Below are positions 1-10,552 of a DNA stretch of 64,000 bases, piece after piece. Every line of letters starts with the position of its first letter. Position 1 is the stretch's first letter. The position numbers were made by a program, and so were the translations under genes. The notes beneath the pieces are model-generated. The model ran no database searches, was not told where the DNA came from, and worked only from the letters and a program-made list of their open reading frames with translations. The DNA comes from Eucommia ulmoides (Eukaryota; Streptophyta; Magnoliopsida; Garryales; Eucommiaceae), in assembly GCA_016647705.1 (NCBI GenBank), contig CM028338.1, positions 33,919,176 through 33,983,175 of the forward strand. The letters run 5' to 3'.

Positions 1-168
1 GGGTTGGAATCCGATTCCATCCCATCTCAAATAGAATCTCATTCCATCCAATTTCATTCCAATGGAATCACAAAAAGTGATTCCATTAGAGAACCAAACA
101 ACGGAATAGAAATTGAGGACGGAATGCGATTCCATTCCGCCCTCGATTCCATCCAACCAAACATGCCG
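1..168. mobile_element. Tourist/PIF-Harbinger-like MITE, partial (left end outside window)
   Basis: The stretch ends in the terminal motif CCAACCAAACATGCCG followed by TAA, the usual 3-bp target of PIF/Harbinger elements. Positions 1-168 match, in reverse complement, the left arm of the complete element at 4551-5573, so both are one family. It lies downstream of the stop codon of the gene at 308-4303, in or beyond its 3' UTR. No coding capacity is visible. The other terminus is outside the window. Confidence 0.8.
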
Positions 169-307
169 TAAAAGAGTGTATGGTTACACAGAATTGGGAC
201 GTCATCATTGAAACCAAATCTCAACACAGTTTTTAACCTTTCTTTTTTACATTCAATGTTTCTAATCGCATTTTCGAGGCTCCCATTTCGTGCTTTCCAA
301 ATGAGAC

Positions 308-521
308 CTAAACAACTTTCAGTTCCTTGAGCCAGGCCGTGTGCAACGGGCATGGATCTGGTTTTCCTTGTGCCAACGCCGCCTCAGACAATGAATAAAA
401 CCAACCGTTTCTCCATTTAAACTGCAAGCACAGGCAAAGCCAAACTCAATAATAATAAAGTGCAGCCCAGTGACTGACTGAAGGGTTCCGCCATTGTAGA
501 ATCTGGGGAGGATAAATAATA

Positions 522-558
<37 letters not shown>

Positions 559-3500
559 CAATCCATCAATTCATATAAATCGGGTTTTTGTACCTCTTTA
601 ACTGCAGTTGGGAAGTGAGCAACCGCCCTTGAATAAGCACACAACCTCTCCTCCATTGCGTCCTCGAAAACTATACCCTTCTTTTCTGCGGCTGCTGACG
701 CCAGCTCAGCGATTAGACTCGACACCTAAAACCATAGATTTCGATTAGGTGGACCCCACTTGAATATAACAGGACCCAGATGGATTAACGGTCTCAGATT
801 GCAATAGACAGACAATTATTAAGGGCCGTTTGGCTGTCTAAATTATCTTATTTTAAATGAATAAATTGTATATTCTCCAGTTACATATGATTTAACTTAC
901 GCGATTATTTCAGTTTAAGTTAAATTTTTAAGCTATATTTTTACTCTACACGAAAACAGTTAGCTATCTAAACGGTTAGCCATCTAATATAAGCATATTT
1001 AATTTTTACACTCAAACGCTAAACCATAACAGTTGATACATTGAAATTGAAAAATAATAAAATTTGCGAATTGAGGGACAACCAAACCGGACCTAAATTG
1101 AAAGAAATTGAGATACACTTATATATCGATTACCTCGGCACGATATTCCTTTTCTACAATGCCTACGGTTGCTCCTTGATGCCGAGCTCCAACAAGCATG
1201 AATGCGCATATCCATATGAGCTTCTCCAACATTTGTTTTTCAAATGCTTCTTTATCAAGAACCTTTATAAAACCACAAAAAATATCGAAATTTGAATATT
1301 TCCAATTGAAAAATGGGCCTATTTTGTTTGCAATTGCAAAACTGTTTTATTTCATTACCAGTCCAATCATATTTTCAAACTGCAAACCAAACAAACCGAT
1401 CATTTTGTATCTCTAAATGTGTCCGTGCGAATGGTTAACATTTCGGAGGAATATATTGCAAATCAAACTGTTTATTTGAGGAATATATTAATCAATTCTC
1501 ATTATCTCGAACACACAAGACACATTTTCAATCCACCACACAAGACACATTCCCTCTTCTCTCACATTTTTCAAAATTTTCAATCAGCCAAATCAGATCT
1601 TTTTTTCCTTTAAACAAATTATTAATGAAAATTGTTTTAGAAAATTTTCTTTAGCCAAACAAAACAAGTTTTCACAATTTCCGGAATAGTACTAAAATTT
1701 TCAGAAGTCTATTATGGAGTTGTAAACCAAACAAGACCTAAATCACTTGGGAGTTAATTTAACTTATTAGGAGGAAAAAAGAATATATGGATGTTAATCC
1801 CGCGTGGAAGCTCTTAATAAAAAGGGCAGCTCCCACTATGCACGGGGTCTGGGGAAGGGTAGGACCAAAAGAAGAGAGAATAAGAAGCTAAAACTATTTA
1901 TTTACCTTGCAAGAAAGGCCGCCAGCCTGTAATCTTCCGGCAACAGCCGACGCCCACTTTCCATAAGCGGCTGTTAATCCCTCCGGATTAGTATCCGTTT
2001 TTCCATCAATTGGAGGCTCACCGAGCTTTGAGACAGCAAAATAAGCCAAAACTTGATCCGCATCGCCAAGACCTTTATTTTGAAACCACGGCTCCAGCAT
2101 TCCGTTCTGGAAAAAAACCAAATCTGCTAGATTCTCAGCATCCACCCCCTTAGCCCTCGTTTGAGTGTGTTTCAATTCGCAAATGGGCTATTTTATAAAT
2201 AATGATTTTACAAATTGTTATATTTTGGTGTTTCGTTTGTAAAAAAGTTTAAGAAGGGTTAATTACTTTTCACCCCTCTGTACTTTGCTCTTGTTTCATC
2301 TTTTTTCCTCTACATTAAAAACCTACATTTTACTCCCTTCTACTTGATACTAGATTTAAAAACTACCTTTTTCCGTTTTAAGTTTAAAAGAATATGCTGA
2401 AAAATGGGTGAAATTAAATTTCCAATCCAAATTTCACATAAAATAAAATACAATTACCCTTCATTTTAATGTTTTTATCTTTTAGGGAAAAAAAATAGAA
2501 GCATAGGGAGAGAAAAAAAGACATGGAGAGAGATCGAGTATGTTAGTTTTTTCCGTTTTCTTAAATAACCGAAAACATTAAATTGAAATATTGAGAGAAA
2601 TTAAGGCCCCGTTTGGTAACTGTTTCCATTCCAAAAATTCCTATTCCATTCCCAGATTTTTAGGAATTCTGTTTGGAAATAGCGTTTGGTAATTTTTGTT
2701 TTCGTTCCCATTCCATTCCCATTTGGGAATTGTGCCCATTTTTTTCTTAAGAAATGAGAAACAAAAAAAAGTTGTTTCTCATTATTCCTATTCCATTCCT
2801 AATATTTGTTACTGTTCATCCGCCACCGACGGCCATCTCCGGCAACCGTTGGCAGTCACCTCCGGTTGTCTGCCGCCACCGTCCCACCCGCCGGTCGCCG
2901 CCGCAGCCGCAGCCGCCGCCAACCAAAACAAAAAAAAAAAATCTCAAAAAAATAAATAAATTGATTTTAGGATAAAATCGTTACCAAACACGATTCTCTT
3001 CCCAAAACAAAAAAAAAAATTATCGTTACCAAACGCGATTCTACTCCCAAGAAAGAAACAAAATTCTCATCTCATCTCATCCCATCCTATCCCATTCCAT
3101 TCCCATCCCACTGCTGGAATGGAAACAAAACGGTTACCAAACGCCACCTAAGATACTTTGTACTTTTCAACAGAATAATAGTGTCTCCCTTTAGTCAAGA
3201 GTAGAAGGGAGTCAAGTGTAGATTTTTAGAGTAGAAGGGGGTGAAATGTAGATTTTTGGACAAATAAAATGAAACAAGATCACCCTTTAAAAAAAATGAA
3301 AATTGAGGCACGTCAGTTTTTATTCAATGTTTAAAATAGGTTATTCTATCACAATCCACTATTATGTATTGTTTTCTGTAATTGTCTCTCTCTTTTGATT
3401 TACATGACCTAATTTTAGTGATTATAGCATCATGCAATAGCATTTACTCATACTCAAAAAATTCCATTAACAATAAATTCATGAGTAAGTGAGTATACAC

Positions 3501-4303
3501 TTTACATATCTAATTCTAATTTGTTCAAGAAGTAATATCTTGTTGAGTTTATCCCACATTAGATGTGGAAGAGGGACTGATGGCGAGGGTGGTGAGGTTA
3601 TAAGTGTGAAGGAAAATTTCACCCTCATCAGCTAGCTTTTGAAGTCGAGAGAAGACCAAGACCACCCTATACTGGTATCTTTGAGCCCAAGTTACAACAC
3701 TGATCCAATAATCACAAAGGGAGAGTGAGGGTCAACCAACCAAAGGCCCGATATGTGAGGAATAAATTATTGAGTTTATCGCACATCTGGAAAGGGTTGA
3801 TGGTCAGTTATAAGTGACCTGAGCTAGTTTTTGGGATGAGAGTGACCCAAGAATTGCAAATGACATGCATGAAGCTACTTATGCTCCAAACCATTAATTC
3901 AAAAACATAAACAGCAAAAACAAGGTAATCAGCAAGAACAAGTGTGCCGGAGGTCTACTATAAACATACCGTCCCATCGAGATTTAGGAGTGGACTCAAG
4001 AACAGCCTCGAGATCATCATTTCTGGTGCACACCAGAATCGGACCCGGAAAATCGAGAGGCACAGAATCGCCCCTCTTCACCAACAAATCTTCGCCCATT
4101 CCCATGTCCTGTAATGCTCTACCGACGCGGCCGCCTCCGACTATGACGGAGGGAACAACAACTTTTGTGGCTGCCGCCATGGAAGTGGCCGGAAGGGAGG
4201 TCGAAGAAGCCCTAATAAATCTGCTACATGTGATTCTGGAATTGGGTTTTGCGCAGAGATGAGAGAGAGAAGAGGTGGTGCTGAGAAACACTGTACTAGC
4301 CAT
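308..4303 (-). CDS. Plastid-targeted Rossmann-fold NAD(P)-binding protein, unknown function (4 exons)
   Basis: Four exons on the minus strand, in order of translation: 4303-3970, 2123-1906, 725-594, 421-308 (798 bp, 265 residues plus stop). All three introns are GT-AG and the phases agree (1, 0, 0), so the rebuilt frame is open. The ATG at 4303 is chosen over an upstream in-frame ATG because it begins a Ser/Thr/Ala-rich stretch of about 45 residues resembling a chloroplast transit peptide. Residues 56-61, GGGRVG, fit the GxGxxG dinucleotide-binding loop behind a hydrophobic strand. Exon 2 has VFFQNGMLEPW and LAYFAVSKLGE; exon 4 has FKWRNGWFYSL and ends LKELKVV. I recognise it as a conserved plant protein with a ketopantoate-reductase/6-phosphogluconate-dehydrogenase-like N-terminus, but the reaction is unknown to me. 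Introns 1 and 2 carry MITE and TRIM insertions. It appears intact. Confidence 0.88.
519..556. repeat. AAT trinucleotide microsatellite in intron 3
   Basis: A run of AAT/ATA units lies inside the 422-593 intron of the Rossmann-fold gene. The uninterrupted part is 12 or so copies. It is non-coding, and frames read through it (poly-Leu or poly-Ile) are spurious. Confidence 0.85.
823..1093. mobile_element. Tourist-like MITE, 271 bp, in intron 2 of the Rossmann-fold gene
   Basis: Starts GGGCCGTTTGG after TAA (820-822) and ends CCAAACCGGACC before TAA (1094-1096). The termini are imperfect inverted repeats (GGGCCGTTTGG against GGTCCGGTTTGG) and the flanking TAA pair is the 3-bp PIF/Harbinger target duplication. 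No reading frame is visible. The rest of intron 2 (1097-1905) has further CCAAACAA-type motifs near 1385 and 1725 suggesting other eroded MITE ends, but I could not pair them. Confidence 0.7.
2254..3289. mobile_element. TIR element in intron 1, carrying a nested MITE
   Basis: The left arm from about 2254 (AAGGGTTAATTACTTTTCAC, then a stretch with CTTGTTTCAT) is matched in reverse complement by the right arm ending near 3289 (ATGAAACAAGATCACCCTTT). Similarity runs about 110 bp inward, including the ACATTT..CCCTTCTAC words. A younger Tourist-like element (2605-3148) sits between the arms, so the original was about 490 bp. The exact ends and the target duplication are not resolved. Confidence 0.55.
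2605..3148. mobile_element. Tourist-like MITE nested in another MITE
   Basis: Begins GGCCCCGTTTGGTAAC and ends GTTACCAAACGCCACC; the two are imperfect inverted repeats sharing CGTTTGGTAAC. The flanks are TAA at 2602-2604 and 3149-3151, a perfect 3-bp target duplication. The middle holds GCC/ACC-rich sequence and poly-A tracts with no credible gene. Confidence 0.8.
3541..3860 (+). mobile_element. TRIM-like miniature LTR element in intron 1
   Basis: Two related copies of a short LTR-like unit: TGTTGAGTTTATCCCACATT at 3541 and TATTGAGTTTATCGCACATC at 3768, each followed by a ..TTATAAGTG.. word. Between them, near 3673, is TGGTATCTTTGAGCCC, a degraded primer-binding site resembling the initiator-tRNA-Met type. 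That layout fits a terminal-repeat retrotransposon in miniature. The right end and target duplication are uncertain. A solo relative lies at 40503. Confidence 0.6.
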
Positions 4304-4550
4304 GGCTTCGGTGATGATCGATTGCAGCTTCTGCGGCCATGGTTTTCTGTGCGCTCTATCCTTTCTCAGATTTTCGGGTCGAGAAGAGGGAACCACTCGT
4401 TGTCGGTATGATCTATCGGATGATCCACTTAACTGGATCGTGTTTGGGCCGGTTATGAAATGGCCTGGTTTGGTAAAGCCATAAAGGCTAGTGAAGCCGA
4501 ATGTCAGTAAGAACTAACATATGAAAAATAAAGAGAGGAGATATTTCTAA
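4304..4550 (-). promoter_or_regulatory. 5' flank/promoter region of the Rossmann-fold gene
   Basis: Only about 247 bp separate the start codon from the MITE at 4551, so leader and core promoter must lie here or inside the MITE. I see no clear TATA box on the minus strand. A second in-frame ATG lies upstream of the chosen start, in what is probably leader. Confidence 0.4.
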
Positions 4551-5573
4551 CGGCATGTTTGTTGAATAGAATCGAGGGCGGAATGGAATCGTATTCCGCC
4601 CTCAATTCCTATTCCGTTGTTTGGTTTTTCAATAAAATCACTTTTGTAATTCCATTGGAATGAAATTGGATGGAATGAGATTCCATTTGAGATGGGGTGG
4701 AATGAGATTCCAACCCAATGGAATCAATATCTTAAATTACATGATAGCCCTGGTAATTAAAACCTTGAAAATTGAGAATAAAAATAGAAATTAGAGAACA
4801 TAAATTGAAATTAGAGAACAGAAAGTTGAAAATAGAAATAGAAAATTGAGAACAGAACTAGAAAATTGAGAACAGAAACTGAAAATTGAAAATAGAAATA
4901 GAAAATTGAAAACAAAAACCGAAAATTCATAACAAAATCAGAAAATTAGAGAACAAGAAATTGAGAACATAAACTAAAAATTGAGAACAAAAACATAAAA
5001 TTAGATAACATAAAATTGAAAATAAAAATAGAAAATTGAGAATATAAACTGAAAATTGAAAACAAAAATATAAAATTAGATAATAGAAAATTGAGAACGG
5101 AAATCGAAAATTGAGAACAAAAACAAAAAATTGAGAACATAAACTGAAAATTGAGAACAAAAAATAGAAAATTAGAGAACGAAAAATTGAAAAAGGAAAC
5201 TAAAAACTGAGAACAAAAACAGAAATTAAAGAATAAAAACTGAAAATTGAGAACAAAAATAGAAATTAGAGAACAAAAACTTAAAATTGAGTTGAATAGT
5301 GAAATATAATAAAATGAGGAAAGGAATAGAATAGTGAAATATAATAAAATTTTATTATAACCAACCAATAAGAAAATAGAATAATAATTTTATAAAGGCA
5401 AAACGAAAATTTTACTTTATTTCACTATTTCATTCTTTGTTTCATTCTATACCAATCAAACAGGAGAATGGAATAGTGATTCCATTTACAATTCTATTCC
5501 ATTCATTCTCTCATTCCATTACTTCTTCCATTCCATTCCACCCTCATTCCATTCCGTCCAACCAAACATGCCG
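4551..5573. mobile_element. Complete PIF/Harbinger-type non-autonomous element, 1023 bp
   Basis: Starts CGGCATGTTTGTTG and ends CCAACCAAACATGCCG, with TAA on both sides (4548-4550, 5574-5576). The first ~190 bp are the reverse complement of the partial copy at 1-168, and the last ~110 bp are rich in TTCCATTCC, giving long subterminal inverted repeats. The interior is an AT-rich repeat array (see 4765-5290). It encodes no transposase and would depend on one in trans. It lies just upstream of the Rossmann-fold gene. Confidence 0.88.
4765..5290. repeat. GAAAATTGAGAACA minisatellite-like array inside the MITE
   Basis: Dozens of variants of GAAAATTGAGAACAAAAAC and GAAATTAGAGAACA, spaced roughly 18-40 bp, fill the centre of the element. 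The units differ by point changes and small indels, so the array is old or evolves by slippage. The Phe-rich minus-strand frames read across it are repeat translations, not genes. Confidence 0.85.
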
Positions 5574-6333
5574 TAAGTGTACTTTTTTCTCACATAAAGT
5601 TTCATCCTCCTCTTAGATTTCTCAACGCATGTTCCGTTGTATTAAGACTCAAAATTTTCTTTCCTTGTGCAAAAAAAAAAAAAAAAAAGTCCATAGTAAT
5701 TTATGTTACAAAAATGAATTAAGATAGGTACTTATGGAAATTATATCTAAGGGCGGTCGCCATTCATTTTAGGAAAAAAAATTTAGAGATACCAAGATTT
5801 CAAAAATCATTTTTTAGGTCTCATCTCATGTATAAAAAAATCATTGTTACAGGACCCCATAAAATTGTGTATTTATAGAATGAGACCTTTGGGGAAATGT
5901 CTTTTCATTTTAAACCCAATCAACCATAATATTTTTTTTCTTTTTATTTTAACGGAGGTCTAGTAGTGTATCTTACGCATTCTTTAATATGAGTGGGCAT
6001 CTCTTTTCAAGTAGTGATTTTTTCATTTTAGAGTGAACATTACACGCAGACATGAGTTTTTGGGGCTATGGTTGAATAGGTAAAAATGATGGGTTAAAAA
6101 CATATATTTCTATAGATTTTTGGGACCCCTACAAAACCACCTTAAAAAAATATCATATATGTCTATTTTAACAATTTAATATATTTTTAATGTTCATATA
6201 AATATGTACGGGATGTTGTTTCTCATTTTCAACAACTATTTTTTGACAAATTTACTAAATAATTCAAAAACTCTCTTTCAAATAAAATATCTAAAAATAA
6301 TAGCACTATGAATACCATGGACAATATTAAATA
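5574..6333. other. Intergenic, no recognised feature
   Basis: AT-rich DNA with an A-run near 5671-5688 and no reading frame or paired repeat that I can support. It ends at the left LTR of the large Tat element. Confidence 0.6.
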
Positions 6334-7405
6334 TGTTGATGTCAAATTTTGGTTGAACCCAACGATATTGTCCGGCCAGCCTTGGATGAGTTATAGAGGT
6401 CTGGAGTGGAGATCTTCGATTCGTGTAGCTTCCAATCAGTGGAGAGATCTTTAGCCGGGAAGATGAGGGTTTGTATTGGAAAGAACCCAAAAACCTCCTA
6501 GGCCAAGAAAGAAAAGATCAAAACACCTGATGATCCTTGGAAAGATGAATCAGCGCTTGAAAAAAAAACAGTTCCAAGAAGATGAGCACTTGGAAACCTG
6601 CACAAAAGACTTGTCGGGATGGTCCAGGTGCGTCCCCTCCAGCGTGAGAATCAGTGTACAGGGAAAAGTGTTTATAGAGTAATTGTCGAGAAGAGTGAGT
6701 AAAATTCATTTACCTTTGGGCAATTATATGCCCTCTTTTTTATAGGTAAGGAGTGGCTTAATTTAGGAGTTTAAGTATAGATTAGTGTCTCCTCAAAATC
6801 ACATCAATGTGCCATCTTAACTTCCAACCAATGAGAAGGTGCCAAGGGGCTATTGTCTTGACCATATTATATGATATTTAGTAATATTTTTATTGGGGAA
6901 GAGAGTCATGGAGATATTTGAAGATATTTTGGGATATTTTGGGATATTTATGAGATATTTTGGGATGGAGAATTGAGCCAACTTATAAACTGAAGAAGAC
7001 ACAACCCTGTCGTGGCCTGGATGAGGAACCTGGTTTTCACCTGTCCTGGATAATAGGGGATGAGAAGGAGAAGTACATGGAGCTTTCTGCCCTATCCTTT
7101 TCGGATAGTCGGAGATAGGAATGGGGGCTTTGCTCGAGAAAATACAAGGAGTGGATTTACGAGGTAAGTAATGTTGCGACGGAGAACGCCAAGATGGGAA
7201 AGGGTTCCCCATCCCAGCGATAGACTGTCGGCTCTTCCTGGAGAGTGTTGAGGCTTCTAGGGACAGTTAGAGTGAATGAGGGTATTCCTTTGCACGGTGC
7301 AATTTCCATACTTAGTCTTTGGGGTGATTTGTCCTTTGTAGGGAGGTGTGGACACCTGACAGTCTTCAGTTGGTTGCGTTGGAGTGACTATTTTTACACT
7401 CATCA
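6334..7405 (-). repeat. 3' LTR of Tat A (1072 bp)
   Basis: Pairs end to end with 36015-37087. On the minus strand it begins TGATGAGTG next to a polypurine tract at 7406-7422 and ends CATCAACA. The element is antisense here, so this is the downstream LTR. Short frames inside are not genes. Confidence 0.9.
6735..6745 (-). promoter_or_regulatory. TATA box of the Tat A 3' LTR
   Basis: On the minus strand CTATAAAAAAG lies mid-LTR; the same word, CTATAAAAAGG, is kept at the matching place in the other LTR. It probably marks the U3/R transition. Confidence 0.5.
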
Positions 7406-7422
7406 ATAGCCCCCCAATCCCC
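7406..7422 (-). promoter_or_regulatory. Polypurine tract of Tat A
   Basis: On the minus strand GGGGATTGGGGGGCTAT directly precedes the TGATGAG start of the 3' LTR. This is the expected priming site for plus-strand DNA synthesis and fixes the minus orientation. Confidence 0.75.
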
Positions 7423-7900
7423 TAGTGTTGAGAAGAAGTTTGAAAAATTGGGGACTTTATCGTGAGCATCTTTTGGAGTTTTGCTTATTTTATCGAAGCT
7501 TTTTGAGGTATTAGCAACCTTTTTTGGCCTTTAAGGGGCATTGTATGGGAGTTAGGTCTTCTTCCCGAGAAGGAGATGGGCGATTCTGGGATGGGAATAG
7601 CTAGCCCAAGGACGGGAAAATGAGGCCTGGAAATATAAATGGGGAGCCTGAAAACAGCAACGATTAGCCCACCCTAGATTAACGAAAAAACTGCGAATGG
7701 TCATACGTTCATCCCATTGTGTCTGAAGGATCTCCAGTGGCGCCTCTTCAATGACGCCTTTTTAATGCGCCCAGACGTGCTGCCTCCCCACCCGTCGAGA
7801 AAAGGAAAAGTGGTCGCACGGCCCCTGAACGACACACCGTTCCCAGGCGCCATCATGGCATCATCAAGCGTGACGGGTAGAGCGGACAAACTCTCTCCGA

Positions 7901-7907
7901 TATAAAG
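7901..7907 (+). promoter_or_regulatory. Putative TATA box for the antisense gene of Tat A
   Basis: TATAAAG on the plus strand is followed about 30 bp on by a pyrimidine-rich start-like region, and at 7968 by a good splice-donor context (CAGCAG|GTAACC). It points toward the plus-strand antisense gene whose body lies beyond the nested chromovirus (19579 on). The promoter role is inferred from position and motif only. Confidence 0.45.
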
Positions 7908-8312
7908 GAAGCACCCTAAACCTTTTTTTCACACTTTTGCGACTCTTGGAGCACCACCATTCCCAGCAGGTAACCTCATCATCTTCGAAATGTGTTTTTC
8001 TTCTTTTGCTTCCGAGTCGACATCAGGGTCTGCCACATCTGGGTAGGCCCCAAATGTGTAAGACCCTAATTTTCGCGCATGCAAAAATATTAATTGCATT
8101 TTAGAACATTTAGAAAATAATGGGGTAGATTGTGTTAAATAATATTTTTTAAAAAAATTTTAGGGGTTAATTCGCAATTTTAAAAATATTAATTTCGATT
8201 TGGGCTTAAATAATAACCTAAAGGAAAATTTAGGGGGGATTTATGTAATTTAAGAATAAATAAATAATAATAATCAATAATGGGTGGATGATCTTCCTCT
8301 ACTACTTGTGCC

Positions 8313-8321
8313 TATATATAT
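8313..8321 (+). promoter_or_regulatory. TATA box of the chromovirus 5' LTR
   Basis: TATATATAT following CTTGTGCC; the 3' LTR keeps CTTGTGCC with a longer TA run at 17142-17157. Transcription would start 25-40 bp on, just before the TG-rich block, making that block the transcript leader. Confidence 0.55.
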
Positions 8322-8499
8322 ACACATTTATACACATACATGAGAAGGGAGCCTCAAAAGAATAAACAAAACCAGAGCACGAGAGAGTGGGTCGGCAAGT
8401 GTCCATCCAGTCGATGGTATGGGGCAGTTCGGGGGTGTGTTTCGGTGACGCTGTTGTTCATCCAGTGATTGTCGCCGGTCATTCGGTGAGTGTGTGTTC

Positions 8500-8970
8500 C
8501 TCCGTTTGTTTCGGCGCTTGTGTGTATGTTTTGTGTGTGATCTGGTAGGTGTTCTATTTTGTCGATGGGGTGTGTGTTGTGTGTGCATATGACGTTCAAC
8601 CGGTGTATGGGGGTCGTCCGACGAGTGTGTTTGTGTGTTCTATGTGTGTGTGTGTGTGTGACGTCGATGATTGTGTGTGTGTGTGTGTGTGTGTGTTAGT
8701 CGTCAGACGGTTGTGTGTGTGTCTGTGTGTGTCACTTGGTCGTCACTCCGGTGGTGTGTGATCGTCGTCGGTCGTTCGGTGGGTTGCCGTGTTCTGTTCA
8801 TCATGTGCGTGTATGCGTGTGTGTGTTGCTACTTACCAGTGGTGTATGTAATCGAACGTGGGGTGGGCTTTGCGTGTGTGAGCTGTGCAGGCAACGGAGT
8901 TTGTGGAACGCCGGCGGTGTGTTGCCCTTCGGCTGTAAGTATGTGTCACCGGTGGTTTAAGTGAGTGTGT
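8500..8970 (+). repeat. TG-dinucleotide-rich block of the chromovirus 5' LTR
   Basis: Many (TG)4-10 runs separated by CGTCG-type words. The same block recurs at 17330-17800 in the other LTR, so it belongs to the LTR rather than being a chance microsatellite. Alternating purine-pyrimidine DNA of this kind can adopt Z-form; any role here is inference. Confidence 0.8.
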
Positions 8971-9659
8971 GTGGGTTGTGTCAGCCAAACCCAACAGAAC
9001 AGAAACATGAGAGAGAGAGAGAGTCGGCTGAACCAGGAGTAGAAACCTGGAACAGAAAAAAAAGGGTTGTCGCTGCGGCGGTGAGACTATAGACCAAACA
9101 GAAAACAGAAGAAAAAAAAATAATTCAAAAATCAACCTCTCGGCAGGCGAAAAATTCGAAACAGGTAAAATTTCAATCAGTTATTATTTTCGTAAAATTA
9201 AATTATTAACATTAAAATTTTCGTAATCGTGATAATAATTTTTGTAACCGTTAATCTGAATAATTTTGTACAGTAAATATTAACGTAGCGAAAAGGACGA
9301 AATAATAATTTTGCATAATTAAATTTAGGAAAATTGTGCATTTTAGGGCCACGCATTGCATGTTAGGTTATTTTAAATAAAATATTAATTTAGACCCTGT
9401 CGCTATTAGGTTTGCAAGCGCCAGCGTCCCGATATGTTTTGGACGGTAATATTTTTCCAGTGCAAAAATCAAGGTGAGTGTATTGTCTTCTATGCAAATC
9501 TACAAATTTTATTTTTGTATAAATTGTGGAAAAAATATGTATATTAAAATTGGACGATTTTATGACTTATGTGAATCAACTAGATTTTAAATGTAGAATG
9601 TGATTTTTGTTCGACTATGCCATAGTTTTGATTTCGTCAAGAGGGTATATCCTGTGGGA

Positions 9660-9990
9660 TGGCTTTGACCTGTTAAGAGGGCATGTCCTATAGGTGGTTG
9701 ATTATTGTTATTGATTTGTCAAGAGTGTCGGTCCTACAGGTGGTTGATTATTATGACCTGTCGGAGGGCATGTCCTGCAAGTGGTTGATGATATTATGAC
9801 CTATTAGGAGGATTAGTCCTGCAGGTGATTGATTTTTATAACCTGTTAGGAGGATTAATCCTGCATGTGGTTATTGATATTATGACCTATTAGGAGGATT
9901 AGTCCTGTAGGTGGTTGATTATTATGACCTGTCATGAGGGTTAGTCCTACAGGTGGTTGATTGACCCGTCAAGAGTGTAAATCATGCTGG
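9660..9990 (+). repeat. ~46-bp minisatellite in the chromovirus 5' LTR
   Basis: About seven copies of a unit built around GACCTGT(C/T)AGGAGG..TCCTGCAGGTGGTTGAT. Each unit holds a short inverted pair (CCTG...CAGG). The 3' LTR has the matching array at 18530-18880, and a related array is in the minus-strand solo LTR at 61290-61470. Confidence 0.8.
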
Positions 9991-10539
9991 TGGTACCCCT
10001 ACCATTGGGGATAATAAATGGCCCTAGCACTGTTAGTCACTTTAGTTGGCACAATTGTACAGGTTACGGTACCATCGTAACTCCCGATCGTGAGGTAAAA
10101 ATGATTATATGGCTAGTAGGAGAGGATGTGTAGGGTATTTTATTATATGTCGGAATGTTTGGAATGGTTGATTTAAAATATTTGGATTGGGTATTTTAAA
10201 TATATTAGTTTATTTCATTGGTGATAGGGAAACTAGATTTCCGTATGGTACGTAGTTATCTTATATTATATTTTTGAAATGTGGTGTTTAATATTTATAC
10301 TTGATCCATAAAATATTTCTATTATGAAAACAGTATACCGATAAAATATTTGGTTTCAGATACCGCAACTAGGAATGAGTCCACTACTGGCACTAGGTAG
10401 AGTCCGGAGGTAGTGTCATTTTGGAGGTGAGCCAGTCGGATATTAGGTATAGATATTAGTTGATTGGTCAGGTGGCGTCATGTCGACATCACGCCCGGCC
10501 TTGGACGGTGGGGGCCCAAGGATGGGGGCATGACATTTG

Positions 10540-10552
10540 TGGTATCAGAGCC
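10540..10552 (+). promoter_or_regulatory. Primer-binding site (initiator tRNA-Met type)
   Basis: TGGTATCAGAGCC lies 4 bp after the end of the 5' LTR. It matches the tRNA-Met 3'-end complement used by most plant LTR elements and sets the plus orientation. Confidence 0.85.

Larger units (their letters stand above)
8057..10535 (+). repeat. 5' LTR of the nested chromovirus (2479 bp)
   Basis: Direct repeat of 16886-19573, roughly 90% identical by eye over compared stretches. In order: TATA-like run at 8313-8321, a TG-dinucleotide-rich block (about 8500-8970), a GC quasi-palindrome near 9070-9085, an AT-rich block, a ~46-bp minisatellite (9660-9990), and a GC-rich end. The Cys/Val-rich frames here are translations of TG repeats. 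Confidence 0.92.

Noticed and set aside
4927..5368. Phe/Leu-rich minus-strand frames resembling membrane proteins
   Set aside because: They read the GAAAATTGAGAACA array of the MITE; periodicity explains the composition.
7717..7905. 62-codon plus-strand frame before the TATA box
   Set aside because: Lies upstream of the putative start of the antisense transcript and has no motif.
8549..8964. Long Cys/Val-rich plus-strand frames (also 17220-17795)
   Set aside because: They are translations of TG-repeat DNA inside LTRs; several frames overlap and none has a conserved motif.
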